Source of the DNA: Olleya namhaensis
GTDB lineage: Bacteria; Bacteroidota; Bacteroidia; Flavobacteriales; Flavobacteriaceae
Assembly (NCBI RefSeq): GCF_900114005.1
Contig: NZ_FORM01000002.1
Span: 124,001-188,000, forward strand
Reading direction: 5' to 3'
Length of the DNA: 64,000 nt
Below the pieces are notes generated by a model. The model was not told the DNA's origin and ran no database searches. It saw nothing but the letters and a program-made list of their open reading frames with translations. The position numbers were made by a program, and so were the translations under genes. How positions within the stretch are numbered: position 1 is the stretch's first letter; every line of letters begins with the position of its first letter. Shown one piece after another: positions 24,373 to 30,559 of this stretch.

Positions 24373-25191
24373 TTAATCCACAATATCCTCACCTAATGCA
24401 CTATGCAATTGGTATAACTTTTCTTCTTCCTTTTTGATTTTTTTACTGAGTCTATTTTTTCTAGCCTGAGCGTATGCATCGCTCACAGATTGTTCAAAAC
24501 CATCCAAGCGTGTTTCTAGTTTGTGAATTCTAGATTTAGTGTCACTTTTAATCTTATTCAGTGTTGCTTTTCTTTTAGCTTCCAACGCTACGATATGCGC
24601 TTTTCGTTTTGCCTTTAAATCGGCAATCTTAGCTTTAATCGTGTCTTTTTCATGTGCTGTTGCTTTTCTAAGTTTTTGACGTTCGTCTTCAATACTATCT
24701 TCAAAATTTTCAACTTGCTCATCTACATAATCATCGAACTCTATACCAGCTTCGCTTCTAATAATTTCTGAGGATAGTCCATTGAGTGCTTGGTCTATAA
24801 ACACTGAGCTATCTTCTGCTACTTCTGCAACAATTGCAATAGTACCGACAGCCATTTTTTTACTTACCTTTTTAAGAAACTCCGCTTCAAAGTCATACCG
24901 ACTAGCATCCCAAACTGCACCTACTGCAGTTCCGGTATATAATCCAACGACAAATCCTAAAGGCCCTACTAAAGCACCTGCAAGCCCACCTAGAGCCATA
25001 CCGGTAAACAACCTCCAACCTTCTCCATCGGTTTGATTTTTTAAGATCTCGAATTGCTTGTTATCTTTTTTACGAATCATCATATGCTCATACAGCGTGA
25101 TATCTCCATAGGCATCCAATTCTTTAATTCTATGTAAAGCTTCAATAGCTTTACTTTCTTCCTTAAACGGAACAACAATAATATTTGCCAT
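24373..25191 (-). CDS. DUF1269-type protein with Gly-zipper and coiled-coil tail
   Basis: I place the start at MANIIVVPFKE (25191): a longer reading frame to 25296 would overlap the preceding oleate hydratase gene and has no family match, while this start matches DUF1269 relatives. Residues 1-70 form an alpha/beta domain with IEALHRIKEL; about 55-95 is a Gly-rich hydrophobic hairpin (LFTGMALGGLAGALVGPLG). Residues 95-150 include VSKKMAVGTIAIVAEVAEDS, and about 160-272 form a Lys/Glu coiled coil that is an addition to the usual DUF1269 core. Presumed membrane-associated stress protein. Second gene of the operon headed by oleate hydratase B (28-bp gap). Confidence 0.8.
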   Translation of the reverse strand: MANIIVVPFKEESKAIEALHRIKELDAYGDITLYEHMMIRKKDNKQFEILKNQTDGEGWRLFTGMALGGLAGALVGPLGFVVGLYTGTAVGAVWDASRYDFEAEFLKKVSKKMAVGTIAIVAEVAEDSSVFIDQALNGLSSEIIRSEAGIEFDDYVDEQVENFEDSIEDERQKLRKATAHEKDTIKAKIADLKAKRKAHIVALEAKRKATLNKIKSDTKSRIHKLETRLDGFEQSVSDAYAQARKNRLSKKIKKEEEKLYQLHSALGEDIVD

Positions 25192-25219
25192 TTTTATAGG
25201 TTTTAAAATTAATATTTGT

Positions 25220-26821
25220 TTAGTGGAATGCTTTAGCAACTGTTTGAAGTTCCACTTTAAGTGTTTTATCAAATTTTGTGATTGGCGGAATTTCAAGATC
25301 GATATCTAGCAATTGATATACTGCCATTTGTGCTGCTCTAACCGAATACTCTACCGTAAAAACAACATCATCAGGAATCTCTACAAACTGGCTGATAAAA
25401 GCTAAATTTTTAGAGTTTTTAGGTACAGGAAGTGGTCTATCTGTTTTTAAGCGTGGCATAAACATACTAGTGATGTATGGCATCCTGCATGGAATACAGA
25501 TTGCATTTGCAAATACAATATCGTAATCAAATTTTAAGTGTCCACAAAGCTCTCTCAGAATGTCTTCTCCAGAACATTCTGTCATGGGCTTACCTACAAA
25601 GTTACCCACGCGGTCTGGATGTAATCCATAGGTAAAAAAGACTTGCACATGATCTGGTTGGTCTTTATAATGAGGCTGTTCATTTAATGAAAAACTCATA
25701 AACCAATTAGAATCCTTAAGAGTTACTTGACTTCCTGTTCCAGCTTTGTTACCAGAAAATTGTTCCATTTGATCAAAAAACGCCGTGTCTTTTAAAGTGA
25801 CAGTAAACGATTCCCAAAATGATTCTGCGATATTGGTATTAAACACTTCTGGTCTACCAAATCCAGGATATCTACTTGCTAATTTCTCCCATAACACCCA
25901 ACCTTGACTGTCTTTTTTTGTGAAATGTTTTGGAGCTCTTGTCATCGACCCATAACTAGAAGCATCTGTCATTGATCCATTTTGATAGAAAACTAAATCG
26001 TCCTCATTAATTATTACAGTTTCAGAATGACCTGCCGTATCATACATTAGTTTTTTTACAACTACTTTTTCGGTTTCTGTTTTTGGATCCAAAGCATACG
26101 TTGTGTCTATATCTGTAACTGTACTTCCTGTTTTGAAATTAACACCATGAGATTTTAACCAAACTTTTAATGGTAAAATCATAGAGTCGTACTGATTATA
26201 AACGGTACGTTTAACACCTGTCATTGTTTCTACATTAGGAAACTCTTGCATAAAACGGTGTAAATATCGCTTAAACTCTACCGCACTATGCCAAGGTGAA
26301 AACGCAAAACTTGTGCGCCACATAAACCAGAAATTAGTTTCGAAAAACGAAGGCGAAAACCAATCGTAAATCGCACTATTACCTAATTTTTCTTCGCTTG
26401 CTTCACTTAATTTAAGAAGCTCTGTGCGGTCCGACATTGAAAACCCCAATTTAGATGAGTCTACAATTGCGCGGTTTTTATCTATTAGACGCGCTTTAGA
26501 ATGTGATTTTACTTTGTTATTAAAGGCTATGGTCTCTTCGGTTACAGATGTGTTAGGATCTGAAAGTGATGGAATGGATTTAAACAACTCCCACGTGCAC
26601 TCGTAAATATTTAATGTAAACATACGAGAGCCACGCAAGGTGTAGCCGTCTTCGGGATTACCTCCGGCATCTAAACTACCTCCTAATACTGGTAAACTTT
26701 CGTAGACCGTGATATTGTTACCTGCGAAGCCACCATCACGAATTAAAAATGCTGCTCCAGATAAAGATCCAATTCCGCCCCCTATAAAATATGCTTTTTT
26801 GTCTTTGTTATTTGTGTTCAT
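25220..26821 (-). CDS. Oleate hydratase family protein (FAD-dependent), copy B
   Basis: 533 residues. FAD motif FIGGGIGSLSGAAFLIRDGG (about 12-31), LRGSRMFTLNIYECTWELF at 62-80, NQYDSMILPLKVWL, PCRMPYITSMFMPR and FVEIPDDVVFTVEYSVRAAQ. In the signature the classical RGGRE is RGSRM (Met67 at the position of the proposed catalytic Glu, and Ser for the second Gly). It is closer to copy C than to copy A. It heads an operon of six genes in one direction (hydratase B, DUF1269, lipoprotein, HdeD, hydratase A, DUF2238) driven by a promoter with a perfect -7 element and two operators; leader about 84 nt. Confidence 0.92.
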   Translation of the reverse strand: MNTNNKDKKAYFIGGGIGSLSGAAFLIRDGGFAGNNITVYESLPVLGGSLDAGGNPEDGYTLRGSRMFTLNIYECTWELFKSIPSLSDPNTSVTEETIAFNNKVKSHSKARLIDKNRAIVDSSKLGFSMSDRTELLKLSEASEEKLGNSAIYDWFSPSFFETNFWFMWRTSFAFSPWHSAVEFKRYLHRFMQEFPNVETMTGVKRTVYNQYDSMILPLKVWLKSHGVNFKTGSTVTDIDTTYALDPKTETEKVVVKKLMYDTAGHSETVIINEDDLVFYQNGSMTDASSYGSMTRAPKHFTKKDSQGWVLWEKLASRYPGFGRPEVFNTNIAESFWESFTVTLKDTAFFDQMEQFSGNKAGTGSQVTLKDSNWFMSFSLNEQPHYKDQPDHVQVFFTYGLHPDRVGNFVGKPMTECSGEDILRELCGHLKFDYDIVFANAICIPCRMPYITSMFMPRLKTDRPLPVPKNSKNLAFISQFVEIPDDVVFTVEYSVRAAQMAVYQLLDIDLEIPPITKFDKTLKVELQTVAKAFH

Positions 26822-26909
26822 AATAAGTCTATATTGTCTTGTTAAATTAAGAAGCTTATTTGGTTAAGTGTCAAATAGAACCTCTTACTCATCCTATTTA
26901 TTAATACTT

Positions 26910-26952
26910 CAAAATTAGAATGTTATGTTGATTAACGCACTGACCTGAGTCA
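26910..26952 (-). promoter_or_regulatory. Stress operator-promoter (site G) of the six-gene hydratase operon
   Basis: TGACCTGAGTCA at 26941-26952; TAATTTTG (26917 down to 26910, perfect -7) starts exactly 29.5 bp from its centre. A second site lies 24 bp further upstream. Confidence 0.8.
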
Positions 26953-26964
26953 GTCTGAGTAAAC

Positions 26965-26976
26965 TGACTTAAATCA
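26965..26976 (-). promoter_or_regulatory. Second, upstream operator (site H)
   Basis: TGACTTAAATCA, centred 24 bp upstream of site G (about -65.5 relative to the predicted start). Tandem occupancy could give cooperative or class I plus class II activation. Confidence 0.6.
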
Positions 26977-26978
26977 GT

Positions 26979-27245
26979 TTATTCCTTTTTACTCCAATAT
27001 GCTTCTGCTTCATTTTCCATTTTTTCTAAACGGGTATAGTAATCAGGAAACTCTTTTAAATGCGCCCAAGCTATTTTTCCTGTTAAGGCTTTATCGTTAT
27101 TAGTAACATTGGTTTCTGGATATCTTGTTCCATGTTCAAACTCGACATTTATTCCTTTTGTAAATTCATCTAATTGAATATCCTTCCATTGGATACCTAG
27201 ACTATCTCCAATCTCTTTTGCTTGTTGTGTGTTTACTTTTTTCAT
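26979..27245 (-). CDS. DUF5661-like small protein
   Basis: 88 residues with the start at MKKVNTQQAKE. A longer frame reaches 27290, but the operator-based promoter predicts transcription from about 27297, which leaves only a few nucleotides there and 52 nt for the chosen start, and the family begins near this Met. The sequence LGIQWKDIQLDEFTKGINVEFEHG, NNDKALTGKIAWAHLKEFPDYY and TRLEKMENEAEAYW matches DUF5661, a small family rich in EHG and AHL.EfPDYY motifs. The conserved His/Glu suggest metal or ligand binding; no function is known. Monocistronic, between two operators. Confidence 0.8.
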   Translation of the reverse strand: MKKVNTQQAKEIGDSLGIQWKDIQLDEFTKGINVEFEHGTRYPETNVTNNDKALTGKIAWAHLKEFPDYYTRLEKMENEAEAYWSKKE

Positions 27246-27301
27246 TGTATTGTGCTTTATTTGACAGAATCCCAATAAAATGGCTATCAAAACTTATAGC
27301 A

Positions 27302-27344
27302 TAAAATTACTTTTCTAAAAGACCACTTGCACTGACCTAGGTCA
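27302..27344 (-). promoter_or_regulatory. Stress operator-promoter (site I)
   Basis: Perfect palindrome TGACCTAGGTCA at 27333-27344; TAATTTTA (27309 down to 27302) begins exactly 29.5 bp from its centre. Drives the DUF5661 gene. Confidence 0.8.
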
Positions 27345-27373
27345 ACTTGATGCAAAAAAAAAGCTATTAAAAA

Positions 27374-27472
27374 GGGTGAATTTGCGTGAAGGATTGCAGT
27401 GGAAATCCCACAGCCCGACGCAGGAGGTGCGAGGAATTGCAGCGAAAAGCCTGACCTTTATGGTCACGCCCA
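27374..27472. repeat. GC-rich structured intergenic element with internal direct repeats
   Basis: A block of clearly higher GC than its surroundings. It holds two imperfect direct copies, AGGATTGCAGTGGAAATCC (27390-27408) and AGGAATTGCAGCGAAAAGCC (27432-27451). A closing stem pairs GCGTGA (27384-27389) with TCACGC (27464-27469), and a terminal hairpin is GACC-TTTAT-GGTC (27453-27465). I have an impression that similar GGATTGCAGTGGAAA / GCGAAAAGCC elements recur between genes in flavobacterial genomes, but cannot verify this here. It lies 3' of the MgtC-like gene and may be a REP-like element, a 3'-UTR structure or a small RNA. Confidence 0.55.
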
Positions 27473-27494
27473 ACTTTTAATTATTAAAATATAA

Positions 27495-28769
27495 TTAACT
27501 TCTAATAATAAGAATGTAAATAATACCAACTAAAATGACGGTTCCAAACGCATAACCAACAAGTTTACCTGTAGTTTTGGAGCCTTTAAATAGGGTTATA
27601 CCTAATTTGACTAACATATTACTGATGGTTGCAGCAATGATTACGGAAGATGCTAGCGTTAGTTTGTCTTGATCTAAAGCAAATTTGGACATACTTATTG
27701 TAATGGCATCTGTATCTGCTAGTCCCGCAATTAAGGCCGAATAATATAGACCACTTTCTCCAAAAAATTGATTGCTATAATAAACAGCAAAAAGGATAAT
27801 GACATACACGGCACCAAATCCAATTGCATTTAACATGTTTAATGGATTACCTAATTTTATATTGGTATCTGGTTTAGGGTCGTCCTTGCGCATTAATAAT
27901 AAGGTTGCTACAATACAAACCAGTGTTAATAGTCCAAATGGGAGTATTAAATTAACCAGTATGGCGCTATTAAAAATATAGGCCAAAAAGGCTAATCTGG
28001 GAAACATAATCGCTGAAGCTACAATGATTCCTGCACTATATTTTTTGGAGAGTTCTGGAGAGGCCTTACTACTGGATGCGTAATTCCAAGCTACCGCTGT
28101 GCTAGAAATAAGTCCACCAAGTATGGCTGTTAGTATGATTCCTCTTTTTGAGCCAATAAACTTAACCAGAAAATAACCGATAAAATTTAAGAAAGACACA
28201 ATGACTATTATCGAACCAATCTCGTAAGGGTTTAATAAATTATCTGGTCCGTACGTTTTGTTTGGTAGAAAAGGAAGTATTAACAAAGCTATTATTGCGA
28301 ATTTTATAAATGCAAAAAGCTCTATTGAAGTAATGTTTTGAATGACTGTGCGAAACCTTGTTTTTAATGATAGTAATGTAACTATGATAACTGCTGTTGC
28401 GACTGCATCTCTATAATATTCCGCCGAAACCATTATCCCTAATACAAAGGTTGTTATTAAGGCTAAATTAGTTGTTAAATCTTGACTACGGAGTTCTTTA
28501 TTTTGAGCATATTGATTGAATGCTAAAAACAAAATAAAGGCTCCTAAACTTATAATTAAGAGCCATACGGTATAAATTGTAGTAAGATTACCTAGTGTAA
28601 ATCCAAGAATAGTCACTATAGGAAATGTTCTTATACCTGCTATACCATTGTCTTCTTTGAGTTTATCATACTCCCGTTCTAGACCAAGTATAAGACCAAT
28701 CCCTAAACTTATCAATACTCCTAGAATATAAGATCCTACGAGCTGATTTATCTCTTCCTGTATTTGCAT
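27495..28769 (-). CDS. MgtC/SapB-DUF4010 family membrane protein
   Basis: 424 residues with about twelve hydrophobic segments. The N-terminal part is MgtC-like (SLGIGLILGLEREYDK near residues 17-32, then GIAGIRTFPIVTILGF), and the remainder is DUF4010-like (GLISSTAVAWNYASSSK, SALIAGLADTDAITISMSK). MgtC proteins affect magnesium adaptation and ATP synthase in some bacteria; fused MgtC-DUF4010 proteins are uncharacterised. It is 6 bp after the small helical protein gene and so is controlled by operator J. Confidence 0.87.
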   Translation of the reverse strand: MQIQEEINQLVGSYILGVLISLGIGLILGLEREYDKLKEDNGIAGIRTFPIVTILGFTLGNLTTIYTVWLLIISLGAFILFLAFNQYAQNKELRSQDLTTNLALITTFVLGIMVSAEYYRDAVATAVIIVTLLSLKTRFRTVIQNITSIELFAFIKFAIIALLILPFLPNKTYGPDNLLNPYEIGSIIVIVSFLNFIGYFLVKFIGSKRGIILTAILGGLISSTAVAWNYASSSKASPELSKKYSAGIIVASAIMFPRLAFLAYIFNSAILVNLILPFGLLTLVCIVATLLLMRKDDPKPDTNIKLGNPLNMLNAIGFGAVYVIILFAVYYSNQFFGESGLYYSALIAGLADTDAITISMSKFALDQDKLTLASSVIIAATISNMLVKLGITLFKGSKTTGKLVGYAFGTVILVGIIYILIIRS

Positions 28770-28775
28770 TTAATA

Positions 28776-29162
28776 TTACATGTACTTTTCTAGAAACCTG
28801 AAAAATTCTTTTTTAAGATCTGCATAAATCTCACGTTGTGTTTCCATTTTATCTCTAAATGCAACATGCTGTTCTGCTAGACGAACATCTATTGCATCTT
28901 CGCCTTCTATGCTTTGTGCTGCGATACGTGTTTCGTGTTTTTCTATAGTTTCTTGTAGGTCTTCAATAACACCACCATGAAGTATAAATTGGTTTTGATA
29001 ATGCTCTAATTGTGCCAACACATCTTTATTAGTCCATCGCGTTACTAGTTCGCTTAATTTATTATTAAAAAACAATAACTCTTGCTTCCAAAATGCTAAT
29101 TCACCTTTCCATTGCTCGTGCTCAAAGTGCATGTTTGAGTTGTATATAATTTCTTTTTCCAT
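28776..29162 (-). CDS. Small helical protein, paralogue 2 of 3
   Basis: 128 residues, all-helical and charged. MHFEHEQWKGELAFWKQELLFF matches the start of the proteins at 16459-16866 and 29884-30342; the later stretch RLAEQHVAFRDKMETQREIYADLKKEFF corresponds to their REKHa...F..D...fKK..F part. No export signal. First gene of an operon with the MgtC-like membrane protein (6-bp gap), behind operator J with a leader of about 22 nt. Perhaps a cytosolic four-helix bundle; function unknown. Confidence 0.72.
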   Translation of the reverse strand: MEKEIIYNSNMHFEHEQWKGELAFWKQELLFFNNKLSELVTRWTNKDVLAQLEHYQNQFILHGGVIEDLQETIEKHETRIAAQSIEGEDAIDVRLAEQHVAFRDKMETQREIYADLKKEFFRFLEKYM

Positions 29163-29188
29163 GATAATTAATTATTTAAATTATATCA

Positions 29189-29231
29189 CAAAGATTGTGT
29201 TTTACTTACGTGCTTGAAATGACCTAGGTCA
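29189..29231 (-). promoter_or_regulatory. Stress operator-promoter (site J)
   Basis: Perfect palindrome TGACCTAGGTCA at 29220-29231; AATCTTTG (29196 down to 29189) starts exactly 29.5 bp from its centre. Confidence 0.78.
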
Positions 29232-29249
29232 GTAAGACTAATACATAAC

Positions 29250-29615
29250 TTATATTTTAATAATATCTGTTGGTGTCTCTACCAAAATTGTTTTATTACC
29301 ACGTAACGCTATTGGCTGTTTCATTATTTGTGGATTGTGTTGTATCATTTTTATCCAATCATCCGTTGATAAGTTATGGGGCTCAAAACTAGCTTGATAT
29401 GCTGGACTATCTTGATTAATAAGATCTGCTACTGTAATATGTAACCGCTTGGCTAGTTCTACAATTTGTGTGCCCGTCAATTTTGTTTTTAAGATATCAA
29501 TTTCTTCAACCTTAAACCCATCCGCTAAAGCATAAGCTAACGTTTGTTTTGCTCTTGCTGATTTAGAATTATAGTATAGTGTTATTTGTCTATTTGATGT
29601 CGCAATCTCTCCCAT
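29250..29615 (-). CDS. ArsC/Spx-like thioredoxin-fold protein without the active-site cysteine
   Basis: 121 residues. ITLYYNSKSARAKQTLAYAL aligns with the YHNPxCSKSR start of arsenate reductases and Spx-like proteins, and the C-terminus QPIALRGNKTILVETP matches the cis-Pro/RPI...KaviGRP end of that fold. The catalytic Cys is replaced by Ser19 and there is no other cysteine, so it cannot be a thiol-based reductase of the ArsC type. It may be a regulatory or adaptor protein in the manner of Spx (inference). Third gene of the operon behind operator K; 17 bp after the 72-residue gene. Confidence 0.75.
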   Translation of the reverse strand: MGEIATSNRQITLYYNSKSARAKQTLAYALADGFKVEEIDILKTKLTGTQIVELAKRLHITVADLINQDSPAYQASFEPHNLSTDDWIKMIQHNPQIMKQPIALRGNKTILVETPTDIIKI

Positions 29616-29632
29616 AATTTGATTATTAAAAC

Positions 29633-29851
29633 CTATTGTTTATTAATTTTTTCTTCTTGCACATAACGGTCTAAAAGTTGTTTTAAACTTGCTAAATAGT
29701 CCGTCAATACTTTTTTATCCATATGTGGATGTTTGCTTATTGGCAATGTCAAAGGGTTTTCATCTAAAGAACGATAAAGCTCAGGGTAATTGGTTTCAAT
29801 ATCAATAGTAAGCTGTGTTATGTCTGTTAATACTTTTTGTAGGTCTTTCAT
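29633..29851 (-). CDS. Small hypothetical protein
   Basis: 72 residues, acidic to neutral, two predicted helices separated by SLDENPLTLPISKHPHM. No named family. It is in line with its neighbours in a three-gene operon (32 bp after the helical protein gene, 17 bp before the ArsC-like gene), which supports it being real. The conserved-looking Pro/His loop could be a binding site, but nothing firm can be said. Confidence 0.65.
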   Translation of the reverse strand: MKDLQKVLTDITQLTIDIETNYPELYRSLDENPLTLPISKHPHMDKKVLTDYLASLKQLLDRYVQEEKINKQ

Positions 29852-29883
29852 AAAATTTTATTTATGGTTAAAAATTAAATACT

Positions 29884-30342
29884 TTATTTATGTAAAACAT
29901 TAAGCTGTTTTATTAATTCTTCTCCTCCCATCATATGTTCTGTTATTGAAAAAACTTCTTTTCGGTTTTTTCTAAAATCTTTTAAAAACTGAGATAAATC
30001 GTCTTCTAATTGCTCGTGCTCTTCTCTAAACTTATCTGAAACGTATGTAAAAGGATCTTCTACCAACGCACTTAAATGATGTAAGTGTTTATCTATTCTT
30101 TGCAATAATATGCTGCATTGCTTTTCCACCTCTAATAAGCTTACTTCAACTTCAAGTATGACATCAATATTTTCCTTTTTTGTGAGGTATAAGAAATATT
30201 TATCGATCAAATGATGTAAAAATTTTAAATCTTGTTTATAAAATTCAATATCAGATTTCCAATGCTCTGTAAGCACATACAACTGCTCCCACGTTGCTTC
30301 GTGAATAAAGTTATCTTTTGGTCTGTTTCTAAAATCGCTCAT
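29884..30342 (-). CDS. Small helical protein, paralogue 3 of 3
   Basis: 152 residues, all-helical. IHEATWEQLYVLTEHWKSDIEFYKQDL and KFREEHEQLEDDLSQFLKDFRKNRKEVF correspond to the two conserved blocks of the proteins at 16459-16866 and 28776-29162. This copy is the longest, with an extra C-terminal tail. Heads the three-gene operon (with the 72-residue and ArsC-like proteins) driven by operator K, leader about 15 nt. Three copies in three different operons of one regulon suggest a dose or specificity need. Confidence 0.72.
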   Translation of the reverse strand: MSDFRNRPKDNFIHEATWEQLYVLTEHWKSDIEFYKQDLKFLHHLIDKYFLYLTKKENIDVILEVEVSLLEVEKQCSILLQRIDKHLHHLSALVEDPFTYVSDKFREEHEQLEDDLSQFLKDFRKNRKEVFSITEHMMGGEELIKQLNVLHK

Positions 30343-30361
30343 GTCAATAAAGTTTTAAAAG

Positions 30362-30404
30362 TAAATGTAACCAAGAATAGATGCTTATAAAATGACCTTG
30401 GTCA
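30362..30404 (-). promoter_or_regulatory. Stress operator-promoter (site K)
   Basis: TGACCTTGGTCA at 30393-30404; TACATTTA (30369 down to 30362) begins exactly 29.5 bp from its centre. Confidence 0.78.
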
Positions 30405-30480
30405 GTTTAACCCCTTTTAATATCTGAAAAACAACTATTTATAAATAAAGCTTGTTAAATTTTTAAATTAAAATGCGGAC

Positions 30481-30523
30481 TGACCTACATCATTTACAAA
30501 CCCCAGAGCGCCCCTTAATTTTG
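30481..30523 (+). promoter_or_regulatory. Stress operator-promoter (site L) of hydratase copy C
   Basis: TGACCTACATCA at 30481-30492 and a perfect TAATTTTG at 30516-30523, exactly 29.5 bp from its centre. Predicted leader 32 nt. Confidence 0.8.
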
Positions 30524-30559
30524 TAAGACACAACAAGATTTAATTTAAAAACTAAAAAT

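Noticed and set aside
25192-25296. Longer N-terminus of the DUF1269 protein
   Set aside because: It overlaps the hydratase gene by 77 bp and has a basic, unmatched sequence; the family start is at 25191.
27452-27466. TGACC-TTTAT-GGTCA as a possible operator
   Set aside because: The spacer between TGAC and GTCA is 7 nt instead of 4; it fits better as the terminal hairpin of the GC-rich element.
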